From Caballeronia glathei (GTDB lineage: Bacteria > Pseudomonadota > Gammaproteobacteria > Burkholderiales > Burkholderiaceae): 64,000 nt of DNA. Where the stretch lies: positions 21,736 to 85,735 of the forward strand of contig NZ_JFHC01000034.1 of the NCBI RefSeq assembly GCF_000698595.1. Direction: 5' to 3'. This document shows positions 42,505 through 51,879 of the stretch, piece by piece. Every line of letters begins with the position of its first letter. The first letter of the stretch is position 1. The notes beneath the pieces were generated by a model, which did no database searches, was not told the origin of the DNA, and worked only from the letters and a program-made list of their open reading frames with translations. The position numbers were made by a program, and so were the translations under genes.

Positions 42505-43501
42505 CGGCTTCCCCCACCTCCTCGGCACGGTGGCACGAGACGTGCCGCCCATCCACGATACGCAGGAGCGGTTCTTCCTTGCGGCACCGCTCGATCGCGT
42601 ACGGGCAGCGCTGATGGAACGTGCAGCCCGGCGGCGGATTGAGCGGCGACGGCATCTCGCCTTCGAGCCTGATCTTGATGCGGCGGTCTTCCTCGAAGAG
42701 CGCGGGCGTCGCGGACATCAGCGCGCGCGTGTACGGATGGCGCGGCTTCGAGAAGATCGTCTTCTTGTCGCCGAGTTCGGCGACGCCGCCGAAGTACATG
42801 ACCATCACGTCGTCGGCGATGTGCTCCACCACCGACAGGTTGTGCGAGATGAACACGTAGCTCGTGCCGAATTCCGCCTGCAGATCCATGAAGAGATTCA
42901 GGATCTGCGCCTGGATGGAGACGTCGAGCGCGGACACCGGCTCGTCGGCGACGACGATCTGCGGATCGAGGATCATCGCCCGCGCGATCGCCACGCGCTG
43001 ACGCTGCCCGCCCGAGAACATGTGCGGATAGCGCGACGCATGCTCCGGCCGCAGGCCGACCGTGCGCATCATGCGCGCGATGCGCTCCGCGCGCTCGTGC
43101 GCCGAGAGCTTCGTGTTGATCGCGAGCGGCTCGCCGAGCGTCTGCTCGACCGTCTTGCGCGGATTGAGCGACGCGAACGGGTTCTGGAACACCATCTGCA
43201 CGCGCTGGCGCAACTCGGCGATCCGCGCCTTGCTCGCGCCCGCCACGTCCACGCCGTCGATGAGCAGGCGCCCCGAGGTGGGCGCCTCGATCATCGTGAG
43301 CTGGCGCGCGAGCGTCGACTTGCCGCAGCCCGACTCGCCGACCACCGCGAGCGTCTTGCCTCGCTCGAGTGAAAACGACACCCCGTTGAGCGCCTTCACC
43401 GTGCCTTGCGTGAACATGCTGCGTTTCACGCTGTAGTGTTTGGCGAGCTGATCGGCGGCGAGCACGACGTCGCCGGTGATTGTCTGAGGGACCGCGTTCA
43501 T
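42497..43501 (-). CDS. dppF: Dipeptide/oligopeptide ABC transporter ATPase (DppF-type)
   Basis: The 334-residue ATPase has Walker A GESGCGKST near residue 57, the signature HMFSGGQRQRVAIARA, Walker B IVVADEPVSALD, and a C-terminal oligopeptide/dipeptide segment with the cluster-type cysteines GCTFHQRCPYAIERC. It energises peptide import with the paired ATPase. It overlaps the upstream ATPase gene by four bases. Substrate range is inferred from the whole operon. Confidence 0.95.
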   Translation of the reverse strand: MNAVPQTITGDVVLAADQLAKHYSVKRSMFTQGTVKALNGVSFSLERGKTLAVVGESGCGKSTLARQLTMIEAPTSGRLLIDGVDVAGASKARIAELRQRVQMVFQNPFASLNPRKTVEQTLGEPLAINTKLSAHERAERIARMMRTVGLRPEHASRYPHMFSGGQRQRVAIARAMILDPQIVVADEPVSALDVSIQAQILNLFMDLQAEFGTSYVFISHNLSVVEHIADDVMVMYFGGVAELGDKKTIFSKPRHPYTRALMSATPALFEEDRRIKIRLEGEMPSPLNPPPGCTFHQRCPYAIERCRKEEPLLRIVDGRHVSCHRAEEVGEADA

Positions 43502-44493
43502 CGCGCGCCTCCTTGTGTTTCGAGCATCTGCATGTTGAGCGGCTTGATGCAGCGCGCGCGCACGGCCGGATCGACCGGATCGAGCTGGAAGAGGTCCGGA
43601 CGGTCTTTCCAGCACTCGTCGATCGCGTACTTGCAGCGCGGCGCGAAGAGGCAGCCGCTCGGGCGGTCGTCGCGGCCCGGCACCATGCCCGGCAGCGCGG
43701 CCAGCCGCTCCGCCCCGCGGCTGTGCTCGGGGATGGCGGCGAGCAGCGCCTCGGTGTACGGGTGATGCGGCTCGCTGAAGATGGTCGGCACGTGATTCGT
43801 CTCGATGATCTCGCCCGCGTACATCACGGCCACCCGCTGCGCCACTTCCGACACCACCGCGAGATCGTGCGAAATCAGCACGAGCGCCATGCCGCGCTCC
43901 TTCTGCAAGGCGACGAGCAGTTCCATGATCTGCGCCTGGATCGTGACGTCGAGCGCGGTGGTCGGCTCGTCGGCGATCAGGAGCTTCGGGTTGCACGCCA
44001 CCGCCATCGCGATCATCACGCGCTGGTTCATCCCGCCCGACATCTGGTGCGGAAACGCGCCGATGCGGTTCTTCGCATCGGGAATGCCGACCTGATCGAG
44101 CAGTTCCAGCGCGCGGCGGTTGAGCGCGTCGCCGCGCAGGCCCTCATGCAGCTTCAGCACTTCCTTGATCTGGTAGCCGACCGTGTAGCTCGGATTGAGG
44201 CTCGAGAGCGCGTCCTGGAACACCATCGCGATGTCCTTGCCGATGATCCTGCGACGCTCGCGCGCGGACGCCTTCAGCAGGTTCTTGCCGTCGAAGGTGA
44301 TTTCGTCGGCGGTGACGATGCCGGGCGCGTCGATCAGCCCCATCAGCGCCATCATCGTGACACTCTTGCCCGAACCCGATTCGCCGACCACGCCGACCAC
44401 TTCGCCCGGCTGCACCGAGAGATCGATCCGGTCGACGGCCTGAAGCCCGCCGAAATTGACCTCGAGATTGCGGATAGTCAATAGATCGCTCAT
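43498..44493 (-). CDS. dppD: Dipeptide/oligopeptide ABC transporter ATPase (DppD-type)
   Basis: The 331-residue ATPase has Walker A GESGSGKSVT near residue 38, signature QMSGGMNQRVMIAMA, Walker B LLIADEPTTALD and the C-terminal GCLFAPRCKYAIDEC cysteine segment. It is the second nucleotide-binding subunit of the importer. It follows the permease gene after one base and overlaps the DppF-type gene, consistent with a single mRNA. Confidence 0.95.
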   Translation of the reverse strand: MSDLLTIRNLEVNFGGLQAVDRIDLSVQPGEVVGVVGESGSGKSVTMMALMGLIDAPGIVTADEITFDGKNLLKASARERRRIIGKDIAMVFQDALSSLNPSYTVGYQIKEVLKLHEGLRGDALNRRALELLDQVGIPDAKNRIGAFPHQMSGGMNQRVMIAMAVACNPKLLIADEPTTALDVTIQAQIMELLVALQKERGMALVLISHDLAVVSEVAQRVAVMYAGEIIETNHVPTIFSEPHHPYTEALLAAIPEHSRGAERLAALPGMVPGRDDRPSGCLFAPRCKYAIDECWKDRPDLFQLDPVDPAVRARCIKPLNMQMLETQGGAR

Positions 44494-44494
44494 G

Positions 44495-45415
44495 TCAGGC
44501 CATCCGTTTCAGTTTGGGATCGAGCGCGTCGCGCAGCCCGTCGCCGAGGAGGTTGATGACGAGCACCGAAACCAGGATCGAGAGGCCCGGCATCGTGACG
44601 ATCCACCATGCGCTTTCGATATAGTCACGCGCCGAGGCGAGCATCGCGCCCCACTCCGCGGCCGGCGGCTGAACGCCGAGGCCGAGAAAGCCGAGCGCGG
44701 CGGCATCGAGGATCGCGGAGGAGAAACCGAGCGTCGCCTGCACGATCAGCGGCGCGGCGCAGTTGGGCAGCACCTGCGAGAACATCAGCCGCACGGTGCC
44801 CGCGCCCGCCACGCGCGATGCGGTCACGTACTCCTTCTGCAACTCGCCGAGCGCCGACGCGCGCGTGAGCCGCACGTAGCCCGGCAGCGCGACGATCGCA
44901 ATGGCGAGCATCGTGTTGACGAGCCCCGGCCCGATGATCGCGACGACCGCCACCGCCAGCAGCAGCGACGGCAGCGCGAGCAGCACGTCCATCACGCGCA
45001 TGATCGGCGTGTCGAGCCAGTGGAAGAATGCAGCGCACAGGCCGAGCACGACGCCCGGAATCAGCGCGAGCACGACCGAGACGAAGCCGATCCAGAACGA
45101 CAGCCGCGCGCCGTACATGAGGCGCGAGAGAATGTCGCGGCCCGCTTCGTCCGTGCCGAGCAGGAACTGCCGGTTGCCGCCTTCGAGCCACGCGGGCGGG
45201 ATTTTCACGAAGTCGCGGTATTGCTCGATCGGGCTGTGCGGCGAAATCAGCGGCGCGAATATCGCGACCAGGATCAGCAGAATCACGATTGCGCCGGAAA
45301 CCACGGCGCCGCGGTTGCGCGAGAAGTTCGCCCAGAACTCGCGGCCCGCGACGAGGCGTCCGCTCGGAGGCGGCGTGACGGCTTGCGGGGGAAGATTGTT
45401 TTGAATGTCGGCCAT
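44495..45415 (-). CDS. dppC: Peptide ABC transporter permease (DppC-type)
   Basis: The 306-residue protein has about six membrane segments and the binding-protein-dependent transport motif EYVTASRVAGAGTVRLMFSQ near the C-terminal third. It has the N-terminal DppC/OppC extension with FLLGTDEAGRDILSRLMYG. Two tandem ATGs (45418, 45415) follow a GGGAGG. I use the second for spacing. The 83-bp gap to the DppB-type gene carries a GC-rich dyad (CCCCCTTGGGGGG near 45453-45465) of a kind common between Burkholderiales genes. Confidence 0.93.
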   Translation of the reverse strand: MADIQNNLPPQAVTPPPSGRLVAGREFWANFSRNRGAVVSGAIVILLILVAIFAPLISPHSPIEQYRDFVKIPPAWLEGGNRQFLLGTDEAGRDILSRLMYGARLSFWIGFVSVVLALIPGVVLGLCAAFFHWLDTPIMRVMDVLLALPSLLLAVAVVAIIGPGLVNTMLAIAIVALPGYVRLTRASALGELQKEYVTASRVAGAGTVRLMFSQVLPNCAAPLIVQATLGFSSAILDAAALGFLGLGVQPPAAEWGAMLASARDYIESAWWIVTMPGLSILVSVLVINLLGDGLRDALDPKLKRMA

Positions 45416-45498
45416 CATGCCTCCCGCCGGGCCGCCTCGAGGGCGGCATGCGCCCCCTTGGGGGGCAGCGAACGAATGTGAGCGTGGGGATACATGTG

Positions 45499-46509
45499 TT
45501 ACCTCGTATGGCGAATGCGCGGATTCAACACGCCGTAGAGCAAATCGACGACCAGATTCACGAGAATCACGAGTGTCGCGATCATGAGGATGCCGCCTTG
45601 CACGACCGGATAGTCGCGCCGGGAGATCGCGTCGATCAGCCATTTGCCGACGCCCGGCCAGGAGAACAGCGTCTCGGTCAGCACCGCGCCCGCGAGCAGC
45701 GTCCCGACCTGCAGTCCGATCACGGTCACCACCGGAATCAGTGCATTGCGCAGCGCGTGCACGACCACCACGCGCCCCGGCGCGAGACCCTTCGCGCGCG
45801 CCGTGCGGATGTAGTCCTCGCGCAGCACTTCGAGCATCGACGAGCGCGTCATGCGCGCCACCACCGCCAGCGGAATCGTGCCGAGCACGATGGTCGGCAG
45901 GATCAGGTGGCTCACGGCCGACTTGAATGCGCCTTCATCGCTCGAAAAGAGCGCGTCCCACAGCATGAAGCCGGTGACGTGCAGAATGTCGTATTCCACC
46001 GCGATGCGGCCCGAAACCGGGGTCCAGCCGAGCTTCGCCGAGAAGAACATGATGAGAATCAGGCCCCACCAGAAGATCGGCATCGAGTAGCCGGTGAGCG
46101 CGGTGCCCATCACGCCGTGATCGACTACCGTGCCGCGCTTTAACGCCGCCGCGACGCCGGCGGGCAGGCCGACCACGAGCGCGAAGATCATCGCGCAGAT
46201 CGAAAGCTCGACGGTCGCGGGAAAGCGCGCCATGAACTCGCCCATCACGCTCGTGTTCGTGATGATCGACATGCCGAGGTCGCCCTTCAAGGCATGGCCG
46301 ACGTAGTGGAGATATTGAAGCGGCAGCGGCTGGTCGAGGCCGAGGCGCTTCATCGCTTCGGCGTGTGCCGCCGGGTCCACGCCGCGCTCGCCCATCATCA
46401 CTTCGATGGGGTCGCCCGGGATCAGGTGGATGAGTGCGAACGCGAGAACCGTGATGCCGATGAACGTCGGGATCACCATTCCTATGCGCCGCAAAACGAA
46501 TCGGAACAT
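45499..46509 (-). CDS. dppB: Peptide ABC transporter permease (DppB-type)
   Basis: The 336-residue protein begins MFRFVLRRIGMVIPTFIGIT, the normal DppB/OppB start. It has six membrane segments and the EAA-type loop DYIRTARAKGLAPGRVVVVH. It pairs with the DppC-type permease to form the channel. It lies 112 bp downstream of the binding-protein gene, with a small hairpin in the gap. Confidence 0.95.
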   Translation of the reverse strand: MFRFVLRRIGMVIPTFIGITVLAFALIHLIPGDPIEVMMGERGVDPAAHAEAMKRLGLDQPLPLQYLHYVGHALKGDLGMSIITNTSVMGEFMARFPATVELSICAMIFALVVGLPAGVAAALKRGTVVDHGVMGTALTGYSMPIFWWGLILIMFFSAKLGWTPVSGRIAVEYDILHVTGFMLWDALFSSDEGAFKSAVSHLILPTIVLGTIPLAVVARMTRSSMLEVLREDYIRTARAKGLAPGRVVVVHALRNALIPVVTVIGLQVGTLLAGAVLTETLFSWPGVGKWLIDAISRRDYPVVQGGILMIATLVILVNLVVDLLYGVLNPRIRHTR

Positions 46510-46601
46510 GGTCGTCTCTTGGGGGAGGGAAAACGCGACCGGCGACGCGGGCTTGTGACCCTTGTCGCCGGACCTTTTCGACTAGTTATGAGTTAGCGCA
46601 A

Positions 46602-46616
46602 AAAGCGTACCGCTTT
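46602..46616 (-). terminator. Small hairpin after dppA, possible attenuator
   Basis: A 6-bp stem (AAAGCG / CGCTTT) with a 3-base loop lies six bases past the dppA stop, followed on the minus strand by TTGCGC. It could trim the messenger so that the binding protein is made in excess over the permeases. The stem is weak. Confidence 0.35.
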
Positions 46617-46621
46617 CAAGC

Positions 46622-48253
46622 TTACTGCATGCCGACGCCGTCGAAGCGCAGATAGCCGAGCGGCTCGATCTTGATGTCGATCACTTTCTTGCTGGCGGGC
46701 TGGTAGACCGTCGAGTGAGCGATCGGCGAGAACGGCAGCTGCTGCGCGAAGATCTGCTGCGCCTGCGTGTAGGCCTTCGTGCGCTGGGCGATGTCGTTGG
46801 TCACGCGGCCCTTGCTCACCTGTTCCTCGAACGGCTTGTAGCAGAACTTCGAGAAGTTGCTGCCCTTCACGGCGTCGCAGCCGAGCAGCGTGCCGAGCCA
46901 GTTGTCGGGGTCGCCGTTGTCGCCGGTCCAGCCGATCAGCATCGCGTCGTGCTCGCCGGCGTGGGCGCGCTTCAGGTACTCACCCCATTCATACGACACG
47001 ATCGTCGCCTTCACGCCGATCTTCGCCCAGTCGGCCTGAATCATCTCGGCCATCAGGCGCGCATTCGGGTTGTACGGGCGCTGCACCGGCATCGCCCACA
47101 GCGTCAGTTCGAAGCCGTTCGGGAAGCCCGCCTTCGTGAGCAGTTCCTTGGCCTTCGCGGTGTCGTAGGGATTGCCCTTCAGCGACTTGTCATACGACCA
47201 CTGCGTCGGCGGCATCGGAGCGACGGCAGCCTGGCCCGCGCCCTGATAGACCGATTCGATGATCGCCTTCTTGTTGATCGCCATGTCGAGCGCGCGGCGC
47301 ACGTCGACGTTGTCGAGGTTCTTCTTCGTCACGTTATACGCGACGTAGCCTTCGTTGAAGCCCGCCTGCGACGGCGTGTCGATGTTCGGCGAAGCCTTCA
47401 GCGTGGCGATGTCGCCCGGGCGCGGATAACTCATCACCTGGCACTCGTTGTTCTTCAGCTTCTGCACGCGCACGGCTGCATCGGGCGTGATCGAGAAGAT
47501 CAGCTTCGAGAGCTTCACGTCGTTCGGCTTCCAGTAGTCGGGGTTGCCGTCGAAGCGGATCGTCGCGTCCTTCGTGTAGCTGCGGAAAATGAACGGACCC
47601 GTGCCGACCGGGAACTGGTTGATGTCCGCGGCCTTGTTGTCCTTCAGCAGCTTGTCGCCGTATTCGGCCGACAGGATCGACGCGTACTCCATCGCCAGAT
47701 TCTGGATGAACGGTGCATTCACTTCCTTCAGCGTGAACTTGACCGTATACGGATCGACCTTTTCGATCTTCGTGATCAGCTTGTCGAGGCCCATGTCCGT
47801 GAAGTACGGAAACGCGACCGGATACGCCTTGCGAAACGGCTGGTTCGGATCGAGCATGCGGTTGAACGTGAACAGCACGTCGTCCGCGTTGAACTCGCGC
47901 GTCGGCTTGAAGAACGACGTGGTCTGGAATTTCACGCCGTGGCGCAGATGGAACGTGTACGTCAGGCCGTCGGCCGAGACGTCCCACTTTTCCGCGAGGC
48001 CCGGCTCGACTTTCGTGCCGCCGCGCTCGAACTCGACGAGCCGGTTATACACGGTGAACGTGTTCGCGGTGAAATCGACGCCGGTGGTGTACTGGGCGGG
48101 ATCGAAGCCCGACGGGCTGCCTTCCGAGCAATAGACCAGCGTCTTGTTGGGAATAGCGGCATTCGCGGCATTCGCGGCAAATAGCGATGCCGTGACGACG
48201 GCGCCCGCGAGCATCGAGATGCGTGCAGCTCGCAACAGGCCATTTTTTTTCAT
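46622..48253 (-). CDS. dppA: Peptide ABC transporter substrate-binding protein (DppA-type)
   Basis: The 543-residue precursor has a signal peptide cleaved near ANAA (residue 32). The mature family-5 solute-binding protein shows VYCSEGSPSGFDPAQYTTG near the start, FHLRHGVKFQTT, INQFPVGTGPFIFRSYT and DNGDPDNWLGTLLGCDA. It matches DppA-type proteins, which capture dipeptides and also heme or delta-aminolevulinate in some species. GGAGG precedes the ATG. It is the first gene of the dppABCDF-TraB unit. Confidence 0.95.
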   Translation of the reverse strand: MKKNGLLRAARISMLAGAVVTASLFAANAANAAIPNKTLVYCSEGSPSGFDPAQYTTGVDFTANTFTVYNRLVEFERGGTKVEPGLAEKWDVSADGLTYTFHLRHGVKFQTTSFFKPTREFNADDVLFTFNRMLDPNQPFRKAYPVAFPYFTDMGLDKLITKIEKVDPYTVKFTLKEVNAPFIQNLAMEYASILSAEYGDKLLKDNKAADINQFPVGTGPFIFRSYTKDATIRFDGNPDYWKPNDVKLSKLIFSITPDAAVRVQKLKNNECQVMSYPRPGDIATLKASPNIDTPSQAGFNEGYVAYNVTKKNLDNVDVRRALDMAINKKAIIESVYQGAGQAAVAPMPPTQWSYDKSLKGNPYDTAKAKELLTKAGFPNGFELTLWAMPVQRPYNPNARLMAEMIQADWAKIGVKATIVSYEWGEYLKRAHAGEHDAMLIGWTGDNGDPDNWLGTLLGCDAVKGSNFSKFCYKPFEEQVSKGRVTNDIAQRTKAYTQAQQIFAQQLPFSPIAHSTVYQPASKKVIDIKIEPLGYLRFDGVGMQ

Positions 48254-48767
48254 GTTTCCTCCAGGTTCGATGCCGGCCTTGGCCGGCGTAGCGCGATATT
48301 ACTGAGCTTTGCCGGCCCGAACAAGGCAACGGACGGGCATGATGCAGGCCCGCTCCCGCCAGTCCCGGCGCGACGTTGGCGCGACTTGAACGTGTCGCGG
48401 TGAACAGCTGTTTGGCTCCGGTTTTTCCGCGCGTGCGGCATTTCAGCGCGCATCCTGCGGGGACGCTTTCTGTTGGACATGCGGGACGCCGCGGCGGCGC
48501 ATCGGCAAGCGGGAAAACGAGCTAGACGGCGAATTCGGGCGCTACCCTAGCATGAACAAATTCCGCGTGCGCAGGCGATTTTTCGCAGTCTTTTCGCGGC
48601 ATTTTGCATTTCAATACGGTTTTGTTATCGACGATGTTCAGGGGTGATAGGTCGGATGGCGAAATACCCGCCCGCGATGCGTCGCGGTACGCGCATCGAA
48701 ACTGAAACGAAGCGGGCAATTGCAGCGGAAAGGAAAACGCGGAGGGAAGCGTGCAGAAAAGCCGCGG
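48254..48767. other. Control region upstream of the dpp operon
   Basis: This stretch contains no convincing ORF. It has an AT-richer segment (48545-48650) with TTTTTCGCAGTCTTTTCGCG and TTTTGCATTTC, which may include operon promoter elements on the minus strand. The metF terminator lies at its right end. Confidence 0.4.
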
Positions 48768-48793
48768 ACCCGCGCGGCGAGCGCCGCGCGGGT
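48768..48793 (-). terminator. Terminator hairpin after metF
   Basis: A 12-bp GC-rich dyad (ACCCGCGCGGCG / CGCCGCGCGGGT) separated by two bases lies 15 bp past the metF stop. On the minus strand it is followed by CCGCGGCTTTTCTGC, so the T-run is short and displaced. Confidence 0.5.
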
Positions 48794-48807
48794 AAGGAGA
48801 CGATGCG

Positions 48808-49647
48808 TCAGGCGTTGTCCAGCCCGAGCCGCTCGCAGATGGACTTCGTCGCAGCCCCGCCGTTGAGCGTGTAGAAATGCAGCCCGGGCGCGCCCTCGTC
48901 GATCAGGCGCCGGCACAAATCCGTCACGACATCCAGCCCGAAATTGCGGATCGCTTCGCGGTCGTCGCCGAAGCTCTCCAGCCGGCGCGCGATCCACTTC
49001 GGCACTTCCGCGCCGCACATCTCGGAAAAGCGCATCAGTTGCGTAAAGTTCGTGATCGGCATGATGCCCGGCACGATCGGCACCTCGACGCCCAGCTTGC
49101 GCGCGTCGGCGACGAACCGGAAATACGCGTCGCCGTTGTAGAAGTACTGCGTGATCGCGGAATTCGCGCCCGCCTGCACCTTGCGCACGAAATTTTCGAG
49201 ATCGGCGCGCGGCGAACGCGATTGCGGGTGATATTCAGGATACGCGGCCACTTCGATATTGAACCAGTCGCCGTGTTCCGCGCGAATGAAGCTCACCAGC
49301 TCCGACGCATAGCGCAGTTCGCCCACTTCGCCCATGCCCGAGGGCAGGTCGCCGCGCAGCGCGACGATATGGCGGATGCCGTGCGCGCGGTAAGCCCCGA
49401 GAATCGCGCGCAGGCTTTCCTTCGACGACCCGATGCACGACAGATGCGGCGCGGCCTCGAATCCTTCCTCCGCCATTTCGAGGACGGTATCGAGCGTGCC
49501 TTGCTGCGTCGAGCCGCCCGCGCCGAACGTCACGGAGACGAACTTCGGCTTGAGCGGCGCGAGTTGCGCGCGCGTGGCGCGCAATTTTTCGACTCCATCC
49601 TGCGTTTTCGGCGGGAAGAACTCGAATGAGAGTTCGATCGGTTTCAT
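48808..49647 (-). CDS. metF: 5,10-methylenetetrahydrofolate reductase
   Basis: The 279-residue protein matches MetF: SFEFFPPKTQDGVEKL at the start with the catalytic glutamate, FVSVTFGAGGSTQQGT, HIVALRGDLP, ITQYFYNGDAYFRFVADAR and IVPGIMPITN. It reduces methylene-THF to methyl-THF with FAD, feeding methionine synthesis. It is the third gene in the ahcY / membrane protein / metF run, a conserved Burkholderiales order that joins SAH recycling to the methyl cycle. Confidence 0.97.
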   Translation of the reverse strand: MKPIELSFEFFPPKTQDGVEKLRATRAQLAPLKPKFVSVTFGAGGSTQQGTLDTVLEMAEEGFEAAPHLSCIGSSKESLRAILGAYRAHGIRHIVALRGDLPSGMGEVGELRYASELVSFIRAEHGDWFNIEVAAYPEYHPQSRSPRADLENFVRKVQAGANSAITQYFYNGDAYFRFVADARKLGVEVPIVPGIMPITNFTQLMRFSEMCGAEVPKWIARRLESFGDDREAIRNFGLDVVTDLCRRLIDEGAPGLHFYTLNGGAATKSICERLGLDNA

Positions 49648-49678
49648 GATGATGAAATGAAAGGGCGGCGCGAACGCG

Positions 49679-50032
49679 TCAGCCCAGATTGCGCTGGCCG
49701 AAGACCAGCGCCGACAGCAGCCACGACACGATGCTGTACAGGATCGAGCCAAAGAACGCCGACCAGAACCCCGACACTTCGAAACCCTTCAGCAGCGACG
49801 AGCACAGCCAGAAGCACAGCGCGTTCACGACCAGGATGAAGAGCCCGAGCGTGACGATCGTCACCGGCAGCGTGAGCAGGATGAGGATCGGGCGCAGCAC
49901 CGTATTGATGAGGCCGAGCACCACCGCGATGATGAGCGCGGTGCCGAAACTGCGAATGTGAATCGACGGTACGAGATAGGTGATGATCAGGAGCGCAAGC
50001 GCGTTGATCAGCCAGGTCAGCAGCACGGTCAT
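49679..50032 (-). CDS. Phage-holin-4_2-superfamily membrane protein (not phage)
   Basis: The 117-residue protein has four membrane helices (VLLTWLINALALLIITYLV, LIIAVVLGLINTVLRPILI, LGLFILVVNALCFWLCSSL, FFGSILYSIVSWLLSALVF), with the N-T-x-L-R-P motif typical of the YvlD/holin-4_2 group. No phage genes are near, so it is a chromosomal membrane protein of unknown role. GGAGAACC precedes the ATG. It sits between ahcY and metF. Confidence 0.9.
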   Translation of the reverse strand: MTVLLTWLINALALLIITYLVPSIHIRSFGTALIIAVVLGLINTVLRPILILLTLPVTIVTLGLFILVVNALCFWLCSSLLKGFEVSGFWSAFFGSILYSIVSWLLSALVFGQRNLG

Positions 50033-50142
50033 CAATGGTTCTCCGTTTTGCGCGTTGAAGGCTCGGTACCGGCCCGGGCAAGGCGCTGCCGCGCCCGCGC
50101 CGTGCCGGTGCTGCTGGGTTTTTGCCAGGCGCTACCGCTCGT

Positions 50143-51564
50143 TCAATAGCGATAGTGGTTCGGCTTGAACGGACCGTTCTTGCCCACGCCGATGTAGCCC
50201 GCCTGCTCGTCCGAGAGCACGGTCAGGTCCGCGCCGATGCGGCCAAGATGCAGGCGCGCGACCTTCTCGTCCAGGTGCTTCGGCAGCACGTACACCTTGT
50301 GCTCGTACTCGCCGCCGCGCGTGAACAGTTCGATCTGCGCGAGCGTCTGGTTCGTGAACGAGTTCGACATCACGAACGACGGGTGGCCCGTCGCGCAGCC
50401 GAGGTTCACGAGGCGCCCTTCGGCCAGCAGGATGATGCGCTTGCCGTCCGGGAAAATGATGTGGTCGACCTGCGGCTTGATGTTGTCCCACGTGTACTGG
50501 CGCGTCGAGGCGACGTCGATTTCCGAGTCGAAGTGGCCGATGTTGCAGACGATCGCGTTGTTGCGCATCGTCTTCATGTGGTCATGGTTGATCACATGGT
50601 AGTTGCCGGTTGCCGTCACGAAGATGTCGGCCTTGTCGGCGGCGTATTCCATCGTCACGACGCGGTAGCCTTCCATCGCCGCCTGCAGCGCGCAGATCGG
50701 ATCGATTTCCGTGACCCACACGGTGGCGCCCAGGCCGCGCAGCGACTGCGCGCAGCCCTTGCCCACGTCGCCGTAACCCGCGACGACCGCGATCTTGCCC
50801 GCGATCATCACGTCGGTGGCACGCTTGATGCCGTCCACGAGCGACTCGCGGCAGCCGTACAGGTTGTCGAACTTCGACTTCGTGACCGAATCGTTCACGT
50901 TGATCGCCGGGAACGGCAGGCGCCCTTCCTTTTCCATCTGGTACAGGCGATGCACGCCGGTCGTGGTTTCTTCCGTCACGCCCTGAATGTGCGCGAGGCG
51001 CGTGGAGTACCACGTCGGGTCGGCGTCGAGGTGGCTTGCGATCGACTTGTACAGCGCGACTTCCTCTTCGTTGGCCGGCTTCGCGATCACCGAGCGGTCC
51101 TTTTCGGCCTTCGCGCCCAGGATCAGCAGCAGCGTGGCGTCGCCGCCGTCGTCGAGGATCATGTTCGCGAATTCGCCGTTCGGCCATTCGAAGATGCGGT
51201 GCGAGAATTCCCAGTATTCGTCGAGCGACTCGCCCTTGAACGCGAACACCGGCGTGCCGCCGTCGGCGATGGCGGCGGCGGCGTGATCCTGCGTCGAAAA
51301 GATGTTGCACGATGCCCAGCGCACGTCGGCGCCGAGCGCCTTCAGCGTTTCGATCAGCACGCCGGTCTGGATGGTCATGTGCAGCGAGCCGGCGACGCGT
51401 GCGCCCTTGAGCGGCTGCTGCGCCTTGTATTCCTCGCGCGTCTGCATGAGGCCGGGCATTTCGGTTTCGGCGATATTGAGTTCCTTGCGGCCCCAGGCGG
51501 CAAGCGACATATCGGCGACGACGTAATCCTTGGAATTTTTGGAATCGAGAACTGCGGCGTTCAT
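50143..51564 (-). CDS. ahcY: Adenosylhomocysteinase (SAH hydrolase)
   Basis: The 473-residue enzyme has all family blocks: DYVVADMSLAAWGRKEL at the start, ARVAGSLHMTIQTGVLIETL, the NAD-binding VVAGYGDVGKGCAQSLRGLG, FVTATGNYHVI and the C-terminal KNGPFKPNHYRY that closes the partner subunit's cofactor site. It splits S-adenosylhomocysteine to adenosine and homocysteine, removing methylation inhibition. AGGAGGGCGTG precedes the ATG. An SAH riboswitch lies in its leader. Confidence 0.98.
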   Translation of the reverse strand: MNAAVLDSKNSKDYVVADMSLAAWGRKELNIAETEMPGLMQTREEYKAQQPLKGARVAGSLHMTIQTGVLIETLKALGADVRWASCNIFSTQDHAAAAIADGGTPVFAFKGESLDEYWEFSHRIFEWPNGEFANMILDDGGDATLLLILGAKAEKDRSVIAKPANEEEVALYKSIASHLDADPTWYSTRLAHIQGVTEETTTGVHRLYQMEKEGRLPFPAINVNDSVTKSKFDNLYGCRESLVDGIKRATDVMIAGKIAVVAGYGDVGKGCAQSLRGLGATVWVTEIDPICALQAAMEGYRVVTMEYAADKADIFVTATGNYHVINHDHMKTMRNNAIVCNIGHFDSEIDVASTRQYTWDNIKPQVDHIIFPDGKRIILLAEGRLVNLGCATGHPSFVMSNSFTNQTLAQIELFTRGGEYEHKVYVLPKHLDEKVARLHLGRIGADLTVLSDEQAGYIGVGKNGPFKPNHYRY

Positions 51565-51597
51565 CACGCCCTCCTTTCTAAGAAATATAGAAATGTT

Positions 51598-51713
51598 GAC
51601 GTGAGCGCCGTTCGATGCGGCGGATCAATGAACGCTCATCGCGTTTTCGAACCGTCCGGATTGAATGCTCCGAGCCTGGCGGCCTGGTGAAAGCCGTCGC
51701 AACGCTCCTCGGA
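51598..51713 (-). promoter_or_regulatory. SAH riboswitch in the ahcY leader
   Basis: The leader contains the conserved SAH aptamer. CCGAGGAGCGTTGCGAC starts near 51712, GCCAGGCTCGG closes the first helix, and GGCGCTCAC near 51608-51601 can pair with GAGCG (51707-51703) to form the pseudoknot. A -10-like TACAAT at 51730-51725 places transcription start just upstream. In this class, SAH binding turns on ahcY expression. Confidence 0.9.
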
Positions 51714-51879
51714 AGCGAGTGCCGATTGTATCAAAAATGACTCGCGCGATACGGCCGCCGCAGGGGTTTTGAGGTTTTTATGTGCGCTCGGCGCGGTTGC
51801 GCTTTCGTCATGCCTGGGACTTTTTTCCGTTGCGGCGATTCGCGGACGGACGCCCGGCGCCGGCCGCCGTGTCAGCCGG

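Noticed and set aside
49679..50032. Prophage, because of the holin-superfamily match
   Set aside because: Only one small membrane gene is present, within a conserved methyl-cycle gene run. No other phage genes, att sites or integrase are visible.
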